Part shown: positions 10,593 to 22,953 of the stretch, one piece after another | Position numbering within the stretch: position 1 is the stretch's first letter | Layout of the letters: the number at the start of each line of letters is the position of its first letter | Assembly: GCF_002915575.1 (NCBI RefSeq) | Contig: NZ_PQGD01000015.1 | Span: 1 to 64,000 of the forward strand | DNA length: 64,000 nucleotides | Source: Superficieibacter electus | GTDB lineage: Bacteria > Pseudomonadota > Gammaproteobacteria > Enterobacterales > Enterobacteriaceae | Reading direction: 5' to 3' | Notes under the pieces: generated by a model | Databases searched by the model: none | Seen by the model: only the letters and a program-made list of their open reading frames with translations | What the model was told of the DNA's origin: nothing | Program-made: the position numbers and the translations under genes

Positions 10593-11597
10593 TTAAATAA
10601 GAGACTGAGTTTCAGCAAAGCCGAAACGAATATTTGCGCACTGCACCGCCTGCGCCGCCGCGCCTTTCAGCAGATTATCCTCTGCTGCCACGATAATCAG
10701 ATGCTCACCCTGGACGGCAAAACCAATATCGCAGAACGGCAGGCCCACCACGTTTTTCAGCGCTGGCACCCCTTTGTCATACAGACGCACCAGCGGTTTA
10801 TCGCCATACGCCTGGCGGAATGCCTCAGCCACCTGCGGCTGCGTTACGCCAGGCTTCAGGCGGCAGGTGATGGTTTCCAGAATGCCGCGCGGAAAACTGC
10901 CCAGGTGCGGCGTAAAGATCACATCCGTACCAAGATGCGTGCTGATTTCCGGGTGATGGCGATGATTAAAGATGCCATAAGGTTGCAGGCTGACCTCACA
11001 AAAACTGTTAGAGATAGCCGCCTTGCGCCCCGCTCCGCTGACGCCACTGGTGGCATTGATCACCGGCCACTGATTCAACTCCAGCAGATTGTTATCGACC
11101 AGAGGCTTTAACGAAAGCTGCGCCGCCGTCGGATAGCATCCCGGCACGGCAATAAGATTAGCGTCTTTTAAGCGGCCCGTACTCCATTCTGCCAGCCCGT
11201 AAACGGCCTGCTCAAGCAGGTCAGGATGCTGGTGGGTGAAACCGTAATACTTTTCATAAAACGCCAGATCGTTGACCCGAAACGCACCGGAAAGATCAAA
11301 CACCACGCATCCCGCCGCCAGAAACTGCGGAGCCAGATCGTGACTGACCTCATGAGCGGTGGCGAGAAACACCACGTCCACGCCTGCACTAAACTTACTG
11401 ATATCAGACATCGGCTGCAAGGGCAGATCGACGATGCCTTTAAGTTGCGGATGCAAATCTGAGATTAACTTTCCTGCATCATTGCTTTGCGCTGAGACGG
11501 TCAAAGCGGTTATGGTCATATCAGGATGGCGATTTACATAGGTCACGAGCTCTGCGCCAGCATAACCACTGGCACCCACAATCAGCGTATTTAACAT
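10593..11597 (-). CDS. argC: N-acetyl-gamma-glutamyl-phosphate reductase ArgC
   Basis: NADPH-dependent reduction of N-acetylglutamyl phosphate to the semialdehyde, third step of arginine synthesis. The 334-residue protein has the N-terminal nucleotide-binding motif [10 protein letters not shown] and the catalytic cysteine in the signature [14 protein letters not shown] (about residue 154). First gene of argCBH, divergent from argE across the ArgR operator. Confidence 0.97.
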   Translation of the reverse strand: MLNTLIVGASGYAGAELVTYVNRHPDMTITALTVSAQSNDAGKLISDLHPQLKGIVDLPLQPMSDISKFSAGVDVVFLATAHEVSHDLAPQFLAAGCVVFDLSGAFRVNDLAFYEKYYGFTHQHPDLLEQAVYGLAEWSTGRLKDANLIAVPGCYPTAAQLSLKPLVDNNLLELNQWPVINATSGVSGAGRKAAISNSFCEVSLQPYGIFNHRHHPEISTHLGTDVIFTPHLGSFPRGILETITCRLKPGVTQPQVAEAFRQAYGDKPLVRLYDKGVPALKNVVGLPFCDIGFAVQGEHLIIVAAEDNLLKGAAAQAVQCANIRFGFAETQSLI

Positions 11598-11707
11598 CGG
11601 GGCGGTTCACCTTCTCGTTTGTTTGCCTGGAAGACCGGAATCTCCCTAAACCTGTTCAGCGTATTAACATCACCTTACAGCCGGTGGGTTTTCTTACGCT
11701 CAACGAT

Positions 11708-11746
11708 AATGTATTTTTATTCATAAATACTGCATGAATATTGATA
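11708..11746. promoter_or_regulatory. ArgR operator: two ARG boxes
   Basis: Two 18-bp imperfect palindromes lie 3 bp apart: AATGTATTTTTATTCATA (11708-11725) and ACTGCATGAATATTGATA (11729-11746). Both fit the ARG box form TGAAT-wwww-ATTCA, and the 3-bp spacing is the rule for arginine-repressor hexamer binding. They lie between divergent argC and argE, as in the E. coli bipolar operon. Confidence 0.9.
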
Positions 11747-11772
11747 CTATCATGACCCGAGGCGTGTCAACA

Positions 11773-12924
11773 ATGAAAAAGAACTTACCACCATTTATCG
11801 AGATTTACCGCGCCCTGATTGCCACACCGTCCATCAGCGCGACGGAAGAATCGCTTGATCAGAGTAATGCGTCTTTAATCAATCTGCTGGCAGGCTGGTT
11901 TGGCGATTTGGGATTTAATGTTGAAGTGCAGCCGGTGCCTGGCACGCGTAATAAATTCAATATGCTGGCCAGCACAGGTCATGGCGCGGGTGGGCTACTC
12001 CTCGCCGGGCATACCGATACGGTGCCCTTTGACGACGGCCGCTGGACGCGCGACCCGTTCACCCTGACCGAGCATGAAGGCAAACTCTACGGTCTTGGCA
12101 CCGCGGATATGAAAGGCTTCTTCGCCTTTATCCTTGATGCCCTGCGCGATGTAGACGTCACGCAGCTCAAAAAGCCGCTCTATATTCTGGCGACCGCCGA
12201 CGAAGAAACCAGCATGGCGGGCGCACGCTACTTCTCAGAAACCACCGCTTTGCGCCCGGACTGCGCGATCATCGGTGAACCCACCTCCTTGCAGCCCGTG
12301 CGCGCACACAAAGGGCATATCTCTAATGCGATCCGCGTGCTCGGGCAGTCCGGCCACTCCAGCGATCCGGCGCGCGGCGTCAATGCCATTGAGCTGATGC
12401 ACGACGCCATCGGGCGCATTATGCAATTACGCGACGACCTGAAAGAGCGCTATCACTATGAGGCGTTCACCGTTCCGTATCCGACGCTGAATCTGGGGCA
12501 TATTCACGGCGGCGATGCGGCAAACCGCATCTGCGCCTGCTGCGAGTTGCATATGGACATTCGTCCGCTACCGGGGATGACACTTAACGATTTAAACGGC
12601 CTGCTGAATGATGCCCTCGCGCCCGTCAGCGAGCGCTGGCCTGGTCGCCTGAATGTGGAAGAACTGCATCCGCCCATCCCCGGTTACGAATGTCCGCCGG
12701 ATCACCAGCTGGTACAGGTGGTCGAGAAACTGCTCGGCGCGCAGACGGACGTCGTTAACTACTGTACCGAAGCGCCGTTTATTCAGACGCTGTGCCCGAC
12801 GCTGGTACTGGGACCTGGCTCGATTAACCAGGCGCACCAGCCGGATGAATATCTGGAAACGCGCTTTATCAAGCCGACGCGTGAGCTGATCACCCAGGTC
12901 GTGCACCATTTCTGCTGGCATTAA
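11773..12924 (+). CDS. argE: acetylornithine deacetylase ArgE
   Basis: Metal-dependent M20-family hydrolase that removes the acetyl group from N-acetylornithine to give ornithine. The 383-residue product starts at [13 protein letters not shown], the conserved start, rather than 13 codons upstream inside the operator. Metal ligands are visible in [10 protein letters not shown] (about residue 80) and in [12 protein letters not shown] (about 140-150); the dimerisation domain follows. Divergent from argC and under the same two ARG boxes. Confidence 0.96.
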   Translation: MKKNLPPFIEIYRALIATPSISATEESLDQSNASLINLLAGWFGDLGFNVEVQPVPGTRNKFNMLASTGHGAGGLLLAGHTDTVPFDDGRWTRDPFTLTEHEGKLYGLGTADMKGFFAFILDALRDVDVTQLKKPLYILATADEETSMAGARYFSETTALRPDCAIIGEPTSLQPVRAHKGHISNAIRVLGQSGHSSDPARGVNAIELMHDAIGRIMQLRDDLKERYHYEAFTVPYPTLNLGHIHGGDAANRICACCELHMDIRPLPGMTLNDLNGLLNDALAPVSERWPGRLNVEELHPPIPGYECPPDHQLVQVVEKLLGAQTDVVNYCTEAPFIQTLCPTLVLGPGSINQAHQPDEYLETRFIKPTRELITQVVHHFCWH

Positions 12925-13156
12925 CAGCAGCGAAAAGGTGAGCAAATCGGTTGGGTTACATAAGTACAACTTATCAGTTTGCCCGTAAGTTAACTTTCGT
13001 AAATTGCGGCGATTTATTCGTTTGCTGAAGCGATTTCGCAGCAATTGACGTCAGGGATTTTACGTGGCTTTATAAAAGACGAAGTCATATACCCGATGCT
13101 TCATTTCACAAAGAATTGGGTATAACAAAATAAAATGAATGGGGTGTCTGGGTAAC

Positions 13157-15808
13157 ATGAACGAACAATATTCCGCATTGCGTAGTAATGTCAGTATGCT
13201 CGGCAAGCTGCTGGGAGAGACCATCAAAGATGCGCTGGGAGAGAACATTCTTGACCGCGTAGAGACCATCCGTAAGCTGTCTAAATCCTCCCGTGCAGGC
13301 AATGAGGCTAACCGCCAGGAGTTGCTCACTACCCTGCAAAACCTGTCGAATGACGAGCTGTTGCCGGTGGCCCGCGCCTTCAGCCAGTTTCTGAATCTGG
13401 CTAACACCGCCGAGCAATATCACAGCATCTCACCGAAAGGTGAAGGTGCCAGCAATCCGGAAATTATTGCCCGCACCCTGAAGAAACTGAAAAACCAGCC
13501 GGAACTGAACGAGACGATTATTAAAAAGGCCGTCGAATCGCTGTCGCTGGAGCTGGTGCTGACCGCGCACCCGACGGAAATTACCCGCCGCACCCTAATC
13601 CATAAAATGGGCGAGGTGAACGCCTGCCTTAAGCAGCTCGATAACAACGACCTGGTGGATTACGAGCGCAACCAGCTCATGCGCCGTCTGCGCCAGCTCA
13701 TCGCTCAGTCATGGCATACCGATGAAATCCGTAAGCATCGCCCCAGCCCGGTCGACGAAGCAAAATGGGGTTTTGCCGTTGTCGAAAACAGCCTGTGGGA
13801 AGGCGTGCCGAACTACCTGCGCGAACTCAACGAGCAACTGGAAGAACATCTGGGCTACCGGCTGCCGGTGGATTTCGTCCCGGTGCGTTTCACCTCGTGG
13901 ATGGGCGGCGACCGTGACGGCAACCCGAACGTGACCGCCGATATTTCCCGGCATGTGTTGTTATTAAGCCGCTGGAAAGCCACCGATCTTTTCCTGAAAG
14001 ATATTCAGCTGTTGATTTCCGAACTGTCGATGGTCGAGTGCAGCGATGAACTGCGCGAGCGGGTCGGCGAAGCGGGCGCGCAGGAGCCGTACCGTTATCT
14101 GCTGAAAAACCTGCGCGGCCAGTTAATGGCGACACAAACCTGGCTGGAAGCGCGTCTTAAAGGGCAAAAACTGCCGAAGCCTACCGGCCTGCTGACGCAA
14201 AACGAGCAATTATGGGAGCCGCTGTACGCCTGCTATCAATCGCTTCAGGCCTGCGGCCTCGGCATTATCGCCAACGGCGAATTGCTCGATACGTTAAGAC
14301 GCGTGAAGTGTTTCGGCGTACCGCTGGTACGGATTGATATCCGCCAGGAAAGTACTCGCCATACCGAAGCGCTGGGCGAACTGACCCGCTACCTCGGTAT
14401 TGGCGACTATGAAAGCTGGTCAGAGGCCGACAAACAGGCATTTCTGATCCGCGAACTGAACTCTAAACGTCCGCTGCTGCCGCGCCAGTGGGAGCCGAGC
14501 GAAGAGACCCGCGAGGTGCTCGACACCTGCAAAGTCATCGCCGAAGCGCCGTATGGTTCCGTCGCTGCCTATGTTATCTCGATGGCGAAAACGCCGTCCG
14601 ATGTTCTGGCCGTTCATCTGCTGCTTAAAGAAGCGGGTATCGGTTTTGCGCTGCCGGTCGCCCCGCTGTTTGAAACGCTGGACGACCTGAACAATGCCAA
14701 TGACGTGATGAGCCAGTTGCTGAATATTGACTGGTATCGCGGCTTTATCCAGGGCAAACAGATGGTCATGATTGGCTATTCTGACTCAGCAAAAGATGCA
14801 GGTGTTATGGCGGCGTCGTGGGCGCAGTACCAGGCGCAGGATGCGCTTATTAAGACCTGCGAAAAAGCGGGTATCGAACTGACCCTGTTCCACGGTCGCG
14901 GCGGCTCGATTGGTCGCGGCGGCGCGCCAGCCCACGCGGCACTGCTCTCTCAACCGCCGGGTAGCCTGAAAGGCGGGCTGCGCGTGACCGAGCAGGGCGA
15001 GATGATCCGCTTCAAATACGGCCTGCCGGAAATCACCATCAGCAGCCTGTCGCTCTACACCGGGGCGATTCTGGAAGCTAACCTGCTGCCGCCACCGGAG
15101 CCGAAAGAGGCATGGCGTCATATTATGGATGAGCTTTCTGACATCTCCTGCGATATGTACCGCGGCTTTGTGCGGGAAAACGAAGATTTTGTTCCTTACT
15201 TCCGCTCGGCGACGCCGGAACAGGAACTGGGCAAACTACCGCTCGGTTCACGCCCGGCCAAACGTCGTCCGACCGGCGGCGTGGAATCGCTGCGTGCTAT
15301 TCCGTGGATTTTCGCCTGGACGCAGAACCGCCTGATGCTGCCCGCCTGGCTGGGTGCCGGTGCCGCACTGCAAAAAGTGGTGGAAGACGGCAAGCAGAGC
15401 GAACTGGAAGCGATGTGTCGCGACTGGCCGTTCTTCTCGACCCGTCTGGGCATGCTGGAAATGGTTTATTCCAAAGCCGACCTGTGGCTGGCGGAATACT
15501 ACGATCAGCGGCTGGTGAAAAAGGAACTCTGGCCTTTAGGCACCGAACTGCGTGCGCTGCTGGAAGATGATATTAAGGTCGTGCTGGCTATCGCCAACGA
15601 TTCGCATCTGATGGCCGATCTACCGTGGATCGCCGAGTCCATCCAGCTGCGTAACGTGTATACCGATCCGCTGAACGTGCTTCAGGCCGAGCTGCTGCAC
15701 CGTTCGCGCCGCGCGGAAGAAGAAGGCGAAGAGCCAGATCCCCGCGTGGAACAGGCGCTGATGGTTACCATCGCAGGCGTGGCCGCCGGGATGCGTAACA
15801 CAGGTTAA
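13157..15808 (+). CDS. ppc: phosphoenolpyruvate carboxylase Ppc
   Basis: Anaplerotic enzyme that forms oxaloacetate from PEP and bicarbonate. The 883-residue protein equals E. coli Ppc in length and is allosterically controlled (activated by acetyl-CoA and fructose 1,6-bisphosphate, inhibited by aspartate and malate in E. coli). Signatures: catalytic His138 in [11 protein letters not shown], the active-site motif [10 protein letters not shown] (about residue 540), the glycine-rich [12 protein letters not shown] (about 578-590) and the invariant C terminus RNTG. An ATG six codons upstream exists, but [11 protein letters not shown] is the conserved start. Confidence 0.97.
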   Translation: MNEQYSALRSNVSMLGKLLGETIKDALGENILDRVETIRKLSKSSRAGNEANRQELLTTLQNLSNDELLPVARAFSQFLNLANTAEQYHSISPKGEGASNPEIIARTLKKLKNQPELNETIIKKAVESLSLELVLTAHPTEITRRTLIHKMGEVNACLKQLDNNDLVDYERNQLMRRLRQLIAQSWHTDEIRKHRPSPVDEAKWGFAVVENSLWEGVPNYLRELNEQLEEHLGYRLPVDFVPVRFTSWMGGDRDGNPNVTADISRHVLLLSRWKATDLFLKDIQLLISELSMVECSDELRERVGEAGAQEPYRYLLKNLRGQLMATQTWLEARLKGQKLPKPTGLLTQNEQLWEPLYACYQSLQACGLGIIANGELLDTLRRVKCFGVPLVRIDIRQESTRHTEALGELTRYLGIGDYESWSEADKQAFLIRELNSKRPLLPRQWEPSEETREVLDTCKVIAEAPYGSVAAYVISMAKTPSDVLAVHLLLKEAGIGFALPVAPLFETLDDLNNANDVMSQLLNIDWYRGFIQGKQMVMIGYSDSAKDAGVMAASWAQYQAQDALIKTCEKAGIELTLFHGRGGSIGRGGAPAHAALLSQPPGSLKGGLRVTEQGEMIRFKYGLPEITISSLSLYTGAILEANLLPPPEPKEAWRHIMDELSDISCDMYRGFVRENEDFVPYFRSATPEQELGKLPLGSRPAKRRPTGGVESLRAIPWIFAWTQNRLMLPAWLGAGAALQKVVEDGKQSELEAMCRDWPFFSTRLGMLEMVYSKADLWLAEYYDQRLVKKELWPLGTELRALLEDDIKVVLAIANDSHLMADLPWIAESIQLRNVYTDPLNVLQAELLHRSRRAEEEGEEPDPRVEQALMVTIAGVAAGMRNTG

Positions 15809-15820
15809 TCACCCCCCCCC

Positions 15821-15852
15821 ACCTCTCGCGTCCGGCGGGCGTGAGAGGTGCC
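15821..15852 (+). terminator. hairpin downstream of ppc
   Basis: The stem CACCTCTCGCG / CGTGAGAGGTG around a TCCGGCGGG loop follows the ppc stop, preceded by a run of eight or more C. There is no clear T tract, so it may act as an mRNA-stabilising or Rho-assisted 3' end rather than an intrinsic terminator. Confidence 0.55.
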
Positions 15853-15958
15853 TGTACCAGGGCCAATTTTTACTTATCCGATATGTCATACAAAATTTAA
15901 GGTTGGCTTAATGTTCGGCCGCTACGCTTGCCGGTAAAAATTTTTACAGGTCAAACGT

Positions 15959-17692
15959 ATGTCTTCCGCACATTCCCAGCCTGAGCAGATGTTCAGCTGG
16001 AAGGCCCTTGGCTGGGCGTTACTCTATTTTTGCTTTTTCTCCACGGCGCTACAGGCCGTCATCACGTTTAGCGGTTTTAGCGGCACTAACGGCTTGCGTG
16101 ACTCGCTGCTGTTCAGCACGCTGTGGCTGCTACCGCTTTTTCTCTTTCCGCAACGCACCCGAATCATTGCCGCACTTATCGGCGTGGTATTGTGGGCCTC
16201 ATCCCTCGCCGTGCTCAGCTACTACGTGATTTATGGCCAGGAGTTCTCGCAAAGCGTGTTGTTTGTGATGTTTGAAACCAACGCCAGCGAAGCCAGTGAA
16301 TATTTCAGTCAGTATTTCAGCCTGAAGCTGGTGCTGGTGGCGACCATCTATACCGTGGTAACCGTCCTTCTGTGGTCACGTCTGCGTCCGATATATATTC
16401 CCCGTCCCTGGCGCTGGGTAGCCTCTTTTGCCCTGCTGTATGCGCTTATCCTTCATCCTGTTGCCAGCAACATGCTGATGAAAGACAAATCGTTCGGGCG
16501 CTCTGTGGCTTCGCTTTCTACGCGTCTGGAGCCTGCTGCACCGTGGCAGTTCGTCACTGGCTACTATCAATACCGTCGGCAACTGGATAGCCTGAATCGT
16601 TTGCTGGACAAAAACAACGCCCTCCCCCCGCTGAAAAACTTACAGGACAGCTCAGGTAATGCGCCGCGCACGCTGGTGCTGGTGATTGGTGAATCCACTC
16701 AGCGTGGCCACATGAGTCTGTACGGATATCCGCGGGAAACCACGCCGGAGCTGGATGCGCTGCATAAAACCGACCATCAGCTTAGCGTCTTCAATAATGT
16801 CGTCACTTCACGGCCTTACACCATTGAAATTCTGCAACAGGCGCTGACTTTCGCCGATGAACAACATCCCGACCGGTATCTGACGCAGCCCTCGCTGATG
16901 AATATGATGAAGCAGGCTGGCTATAAAACGTTCTGGATCACCAATCAGCAGACGTTGACCGCACGTAATACCATGCTGACGGTATTCTCAAAGCAAACCG
17001 ATAAGCAGTTCTATATGAACCAGGAGCGGATGCAGAGCGCGCGCGAATATGACACCAACGTGCTGGAGCCGTTTAAAGCGGTGATGGCCGATCCTGCGCC
17101 GAAGAAATTTATTATCGTCCATTTGCTGGGAACGCATATTAAATACAAATACCGCTATCCGGCGAATGAAGGCACCTTCGACGGTAAAACCGACGATCTA
17201 CCGCCGGGTTTAAGCGCAGAGGAGCAGGAAGCCTACAATGATTATGACAATGCAAACCGCTATAACGACCATGTCGTCGCCAGCCTGATTAACGATTATA
17301 AAGCGACCGATCCCAACGGTTTTCTGCTCTACTTTTCAGATCACGGTGAGGAGGTGTACGACACGCCACCGCATCACACCCAGGGGCGTAACGAAGAAAG
17401 TCCGACGCGCCACATGTACACCATCCCCTTCCTGCTCTGGACCTCAGAAAAATGGCAGGCGACGCATCCGCGCGATGTCTCCGCCGATGTGAACCGCAAA
17501 TACAGCAGTTCTGAGCTGATTCATACCTGGTCGGATTTAGCGGGGTTACGCTATGACGGCTACGACGCGACGCGTTCAATCGTCAGTCCGCAATTTGTTG
17601 AAGCGACGCGCTGGATTGGTAATCCCTATAAGAAAAAGGCACTGATTGATTACGATTCGCTGCCGTTTGGCGATCTGCCGGGTAATCAGTAG
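15959..17692 (+). CDS. eptC: lipopolysaccharide phosphoethanolamine transferase EptC
   Basis: Inner-membrane enzyme that adds phosphoethanolamine to the heptose I of the LPS core (E. coli YijP/EptC). The 577-residue protein has five N-terminal membrane segments (about residues 18-40, 48-68, 75-95, 118-140 and 152-170) and a periplasmic alkaline-phosphatase-like domain. That domain carries the nucleophile in VIGESTQRGHMSLYGYPR (about residue 245) and a metal-binding YFSDHGEEVYD (about 460). It follows ppc, as in E. coli. Confidence 0.94.
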   Translation: MSSAHSQPEQMFSWKALGWALLYFCFFSTALQAVITFSGFSGTNGLRDSLLFSTLWLLPLFLFPQRTRIIAALIGVVLWASSLAVLSYYVIYGQEFSQSVLFVMFETNASEASEYFSQYFSLKLVLVATIYTVVTVLLWSRLRPIYIPRPWRWVASFALLYALILHPVASNMLMKDKSFGRSVASLSTRLEPAAPWQFVTGYYQYRRQLDSLNRLLDKNNALPPLKNLQDSSGNAPRTLVLVIGESTQRGHMSLYGYPRETTPELDALHKTDHQLSVFNNVVTSRPYTIEILQQALTFADEQHPDRYLTQPSLMNMMKQAGYKTFWITNQQTLTARNTMLTVFSKQTDKQFYMNQERMQSAREYDTNVLEPFKAVMADPAPKKFIIVHLLGTHIKYKYRYPANEGTFDGKTDDLPPGLSAEEQEAYNDYDNANRYNDHVVASLINDYKATDPNGFLLYFSDHGEEVYDTPPHHTQGRNEESPTRHMYTIPFLLWTSEKWQATHPRDVSADVNRKYSSSELIHTWSDLAGLRYDGYDATRSIVSPQFVEATRWIGNPYKKKALIDYDSLPFGDLPGNQ

Positions 17693-17981
17693 CGGGGTAT
17701 TGGGCTGTCCTGCTCCAGGACGGCCTTTCCGCCCAGCAGGAAAGTGTGATCAGCCTCCCACATACAGTAATGACAGAATACCTTTCCTTATAAACCTCTA
17801 TTTGTGGCTTATTTTTCTAAAAAAATAGCAACACATTGGCCGATTAGTGAAATTTTTCTCCTCCTGCCCGCGTATGATTTCCGCATTCTAAGAAAGCGCC
17901 TGCTCATACCCTGCCGCGCATCGCGCCTCCTTTCGCGGTAAGAGAAACAAAAATACCTCTTATTCTTTTGAGCGAAACGTT
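17693..17981. promoter_or_regulatory. eptC 3' region and dlsT-cyuA leader
   Basis: A short hairpin GTCCTG-CTC-CAGGAC (17707-17721) followed by GGCCTTTCC could end eptC transcription. The rest is A/T-rich with no gene seen. It must hold the promoter of dlsT; an AGCGAAACGTT segment precedes the ATG at 17982. No operator was recognised with confidence. Confidence 0.45.
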
Positions 17982-19313
17982 ATGGAAACCGTTAATAAAA
18001 ACAGCATTATTAAGGAAACATCCGCTTCAGGTCTTCGGGCTAACATGACAGCGCAGGAATGGCGCGAAGCGACAAAATTCGACAGCATCGACACCGGCTG
18101 GGTCATTATGAGTATCGGGATGGCGATCGGTGCAGGTATTGTCTTTTTACCCGTTCAGGTCGGGCTGATGGGCTTATGGGTATTCCTGTTGTCCTCGGTA
18201 ATCGGCTATCCGGCGATGTATCTTTTTCAGCGCTTGTTTATCAATACCCTTGCAGAGTCCCCGGAATGTAAAGATTACCCCAGCGTCATTAGCGGCTATC
18301 TGGGGAAAAACTGGGGCATTTTATTGGGCGCGCTTTATTTTGTGATGCTGGTTATCTGGATGTTTGTTTATTCCACCGCTATCACCAACGACAGTGCCTC
18401 CTACCTGCAAACCTTCGGGGTAACGGATGAACTGCTTTCTGATAATCCTTTTTACGGTCTGGTCCTGATTTGTATTCTGGTCGCTATTTCTTCTCGCGGC
18501 GAAAAACTGCTGTTCAAAATCTCTACCGGCATGGTGCTGACTAAGCTACTGGTTGTGGCGGCGCTTGGCGTGGCAATGGTCGGCATGTGGCATCTGTATA
18601 ACATCGGGGCGTTGCCGCCGCTGGGGTTGTTAATTAAGAACGCGATCATCACGCTGCCGTTTACGCTGACCTCCATTTTATTTATTCAGACATTAAGCCC
18701 GATGGTGATCTCTTATCGCTCACGGGAGAAATCCATTGAGGTGGCACGCTATAAAGCGCTGCGGGCGATGAATATTGCTTTTGGCATTTTATTTGTCACC
18801 GTCTTTTTTTACGCAGTGTCATTTACCCTTGCGATGGGCCATGACGAAGCGGTGAAAGCGCAGGCGCAGAATATTTCAGCGCTGGCGATTGCCGCACAAT
18901 TTATCAGCGGTGCGGGCGCAGGCTGGGTGAAAATTGTCAGCGTGATCCTCAATATTTTTGCCGTGATGACCGCTTTTTTTGGCGTCTATCTGGGATTTCG
19001 CGAGGCGACTCAGGGCATCGTGATGAACATGCTGCGGCGTAAATATCCGGCGGATCGTATCAACGAAAAAGCGGTACAACGCAGCATTATGCTGTTCGCC
19101 ATTTTACTGGCATGGAGCGCTATCGTGCTTAATGCGCCGGTGTTGAGATTTACCTCTATTTGCAGCCCGATATTTGGTCTGGTGGGCTGTTTAATCCCTG
19201 CATGGCTGGTCTACCAGGTTCCAGCCCTGCATAAATATAAAGGCGTCGCACTGGTCATTATTATCATTACTGGCCTGCTGCTATGCGTCTCTCCGTTCCT
19301 TGCGTTCTCCTGA
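17982..19313 (+). CDS. dlsT: cysteine/serine-type amino acid transporter DlsT (YhaO)
   Basis: HAAAP/STP-family amino acid:proton symporter, 443 residues, 11 or so membrane segments. It is nearly the same as E. coli YhaO (TAQEWREATKFDS near the N terminus, IGAGIVFLPVQVGLMG in the first membrane pair), which is linked to anaerobic cysteine uptake. It is followed after 23 bp by cyuA, so the two form an uptake and breakdown operon, as yhaO-yhaM do in E. coli. In E. coli this pair is far away on the map; here it sits between eptC and metF, where E. coli has katG to yijO. The regulator CyuR (DecR/YbaO) is not encoded nearby. Confidence 0.9.
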   Translation: METVNKNSIIKETSASGLRANMTAQEWREATKFDSIDTGWVIMSIGMAIGAGIVFLPVQVGLMGLWVFLLSSVIGYPAMYLFQRLFINTLAESPECKDYPSVISGYLGKNWGILLGALYFVMLVIWMFVYSTAITNDSASYLQTFGVTDELLSDNPFYGLVLICILVAISSRGEKLLFKISTGMVLTKLLVVAALGVAMVGMWHLYNIGALPPLGLLIKNAIITLPFTLTSILFIQTLSPMVISYRSREKSIEVARYKALRAMNIAFGILFVTVFFYAVSFTLAMGHDEAVKAQAQNISALAIAAQFISGAGAGWVKIVSVILNIFAVMTAFFGVYLGFREATQGIVMNMLRRKYPADRINEKAVQRSIMLFAILLAWSAIVLNAPVLRFTSICSPIFGLVGCLIPAWLVYQVPALHKYKGVALVIIIITGLLLCVSPFLAFS

Positions 19314-19336
19314 TGTGTTTGTAAAAGGTTATGGCT

Positions 19337-20647
19337 ATGTTTGAATCAACAATGAACCCACTATGGGACCGTTTTATTGACGCGGTGCGTGAAGAGGTAA
19401 AGCCCGCGCTTGGCTGTACCGAGCCCATCTCACTGGCGCTGGCTGCCGCCACAGCCGCCGCTAAACTGGAAGGAACGCCAGAATACATTGAAGCCTGGGT
19501 TTCACCGAACCTGATGAAAAATGGCATGGGTGTTACCGTACCTGGAACCGGAATGGTTGGTCTGCCTATTGCCGCCGCGCTGGGGGCACTGGGAGGCAAT
19601 GCAGACGCGGGGCTGGAAGTGTTAAAAGAGGCGTCACCACAGTCCATCTCCACTGCCAAAGCAATGCTGGCGGCGGGCAAGGTGCGCATACTGATTCAGG
19701 AACCCTGTGAAGATATCCTGTACTCCCGCGTTAAAGTCTGGCACGGCGATGCATGGGTCAGCACCACGATCGTCGGCGGCCATACACGTATCGTCGCCAT
19801 CGAAAACCAGAACGGCAGTCTGTTTACGCTTGACGAGCAACCGCAGGATGGTGCGCTATCCTCGCCGCTTGCTGCGCTCTCCAGCGCCTCTCTGGCCGAT
19901 ATTTTGCGCTTTGTGAATCTGGTGCCGCTGGCGCATATTCACTTTATTCTTGAGGCTGCGCGTCTGAATGGTGCACTGTCACAGGAAGGGCTGAGCGGCC
20001 AGTGGGGACTACACATTGGCGCAACGCTGAAAAAACAGTGCGTTCGCGGGCTGATGGCTGACGATCTTTCTGCTGAGATTGTTATTCGTACCAGTGCCGC
20101 CTCGGACGCCCGCATGGGAGGAGCCGCGCTACCCGCCATGAGCAACTCCGGCTCCGGCAATCAGGGTATCGCCGCCACCCTACCGGTGATGGTCGTGGCG
20201 GAACATTTTAACGCTGATGATGAAAAGCTGGCGCGGGCGCTGATGCTCTCGCACCTGAGCGCAATTTACATTCATCATCAGTTGCCAAAACTATCGGCAC
20301 TATGTGCAGCCACCACAGCGTCGATGGGCGCGGCAGCAGGAATGGCGTGGCTGGCGGACGGGCGTTATGAAACCATCGCCATGGCGATCGGCAATATGAT
20401 CGGCGATGTCAGCGGTATGATTTGTGATGGCGCATCGAATAGCTGTGCAATGAAAGTGTCCACCAGCGCGTCGGCGGCATGGAAGGCGGTACTGATGGCA
20501 CTGGATAACACCGCCGTGACCGGCAATGAGGGGATCGTGGCGCATGATGTTGAGCAGTCTATTGCCAACCTGTGCGCCCTGGCCTGTCAGGCTATGCAGC
20601 AAACCGACCGGCAAATCATTGAGATCATGGCGAATAAAGCACGTTAA
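19337..20647 (+). CDS. cyuA: L-cysteine desulfidase CyuA (YhaM)
   Basis: Iron-sulfur enzyme of the serine-dehydratase-like alpha family that splits L-cysteine to pyruvate, ammonia and sulfide. The 436-residue product has a conserved cysteine in the N-terminal [13 protein letters not shown] and two cysteines in the C-terminal [14 protein letters not shown], which together with another cysteine hold the [4Fe-4S] cluster. The in-frame ATG two codons upstream (19331) is an equally good start; MFES fits the E. coli MFDS start. Second gene after dlsT, convergent with metF. Confidence 0.92.
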   Translation: MFESTMNPLWDRFIDAVREEVKPALGCTEPISLALAAATAAAKLEGTPEYIEAWVSPNLMKNGMGVTVPGTGMVGLPIAAALGALGGNADAGLEVLKEASPQSISTAKAMLAAGKVRILIQEPCEDILYSRVKVWHGDAWVSTTIVGGHTRIVAIENQNGSLFTLDEQPQDGALSSPLAALSSASLADILRFVNLVPLAHIHFILEAARLNGALSQEGLSGQWGLHIGATLKKQCVRGLMADDLSAEIVIRTSAASDARMGGAALPAMSNSGSGNQGIAATLPVMVVAEHFNADDEKLARALMLSHLSAIYIHHQLPKLSALCAATTASMGAAAGMAWLADGRYETIAMAIGNMIGDVSGMICDGASNSCAMKVSTSASAAWKAVLMALDNTAVTGNEGIVAHDVEQSIANLCALACQAMQQTDRQIIEIMANKAR

Positions 20648-20654
20648 CCTCTTG

Positions 20655-20677
20655 ACCGGGCGGTACAAGCTGCCCGG

Positions 20678-20680
<3 letters not shown>
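20655..20680. terminator. bidirectional hairpin between cyuA and metF
   Basis: Perfect 7-bp inverted repeat ACCGGGC / GCCCGGT around a 10-base loop in the 30-bp gap between convergent genes; the right arm touches the metF stop codon. T tracts are weak on both sides. Confidence 0.6.
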
Positions 20681-21571
<891 letters not shown>

Positions 21572-21608
21572 TTACCTCATCAATCGCGTGTCATTATTGT
21601 TGTGTTTC

Positions 21609-21640
21609 GAACATCTATCCGTTTAGACGTCCAGATGTAA
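21609..21640. promoter_or_regulatory. MetJ operator (tandem Met boxes) of metF
   Basis: Four contiguous 8-mers on one register resemble AGACGTCT: GAACATCT (5/8), ATCCGTTT (5/8), AGACGTCC (7/8) and AGATGTAA (5/8). They lie 40 bp upstream of the metF start, where the E. coli metF operator is. Confidence 0.85.
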
Positions 21641-21688
21641 AAATGACGGAAAAATTGACGGTCGTCAATAGAAAAAACGAAGTGCCAC

Positions 21689-21818
21689 TATACCCAAAAT
21701 AATTCGAGTTGCATCGCGGCGGCAACAAAGCGCATCCCCGGGATGCGTACATCAGTACATGACCAGGGTAAGCGCAGGCGCAGCCAACAAAGATGCAGCC
21801 CGAAGTATGACGGGTATA
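21689..21818. repeat. ERIC (IRU) element
   Basis: A 130-bp element that begins TATACCCAAAATAATTCGAG and ends GTATGACGGGTATA, with an internal inverted repeat around the GCATCCCCGGGATGCGTACATCAGTACATGACCAGGGTAAGCG region. This is the full-length ERIC/IRU consensus layout. ERICs are non-autonomous intergenic repeats of enterobacteria. It marks the edge of the accessory block next to metF. Confidence 0.92.
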
Positions 21819-21938
21819 TATCGTTGTCTGAAGATCCGGCGGACGATTGTCAGCCAATGGAAAACTGGACTGAAAAAATTAAGTCGAGTACCCTTTGGCG
21901 GGTAAAAATTGCTGTTTGATACAGTAACAGGACACGTT

Positions 21939-22915
21939 ATGACGCTCAAAAATCGCGCCCGGTACGATGCGCTGAGCACACAGGACAAAGAAACGCTTCT
22001 CAAAGCAACGCTATGGCATTTAACCGATTTCCATTTTGTACGTATGCAGCATTTCAGCGCATTCGGTCAGGAGAGCGAAACTGGTGTATTCCGCTATAAG
22101 GACGGCAGGGAATTCGTTTTTGTTCCCGGCGATACTGTCACATTGGGCTGGAATAGCTCATCCAGCGAAATGGATGAGAAGACCCGGCAGGAAATGGAAA
22201 CGGCTCTTGCGCTCTCCGGGCCGGAGCTTGATACATTCCTCAATGACACCTGCACACCTGTCAGAACGGCAACCGTTTCGCCTATGCTGGCGGAAAGAGA
22301 GGTGCACGAACATATTGGCTGGAAGGCCATCTCCCTCACTGATCCGCGCATAACAGAAAATGCGTCACTCGCCGGATTTTTACATGACTTCATGGCAGAA
22401 CCGCCTCACCCCGGCACACATAAACTCAATGAGCAATTAAAATTGCAATATGTTGCCGGGGAGCTACGCGCGGAAATTTACGAAGAAATAAGTTTCAGCA
22501 ACTCATTACCGATATGCGGCAAGACGGTTTCGCCCTCCCCACGGAAGATGAGTGGGAATATTTGTGCGGCGGCGGTTCCCGGACGCTCTGGCGCTGGGGC
22601 AATAGTTTTGACTACCGAATAAAAATGCCCTGGTTTACGTCCGATGAACCAACCACCTGGGATATTAACTGGCCGAATCATTTTGGCTTAAAAATTGCGT
22701 TCGATCCTTATCGCTATGAAATCGTCAACGACCGCAATACCCTGCTGAAAGCTGGCGACGGTGGCTGCAATCTTTGCGGCGGTTACGGAATCGTGCTGGG
22801 ATTCCTGCCCGTGGCGACATATTACAAAGGCTATGATAAACACACGGATGAGCTAGATTTTCTGGAGAATATCGGCGGTGATTATACCACTTACCGCCGC
22901 ATTATTCGCCTGTAG
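21939..22915 (+). pseudogene. formylglycine-generating-enzyme-like (SUMF) protein, frameshifted
   Basis: Two overlapping reading frames together make one protein of about 325 residues. The first part (from MTLKNRARYD, with an AGGA ribosome-binding site) runs to about 22490; the second part continues in the next frame with FQQLITDMRQDGFALPTEDEWEYLCGGGSRTLWRWG. PTEDEWEYLCGGGSRTLWRWG is the hallmark of the SUMF1/FGE-sulfatase fold. One A is missing in the A-rich GAAGAAATAAG stretch (22482-22492); adding it restores a single frame, and the total length is one base short of a multiple of three. The C terminus (GYGIVLGFLPVATYYKGY...) is not the usual GFR ending. Function unknown; no sulfatase is nearby. 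Followed by a broken MFS-like gene. Confidence 0.72.
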
Positions 22916-22953
22916 CGCCCTCAGACAATTTATTCATTAATGGAGTTAATAAA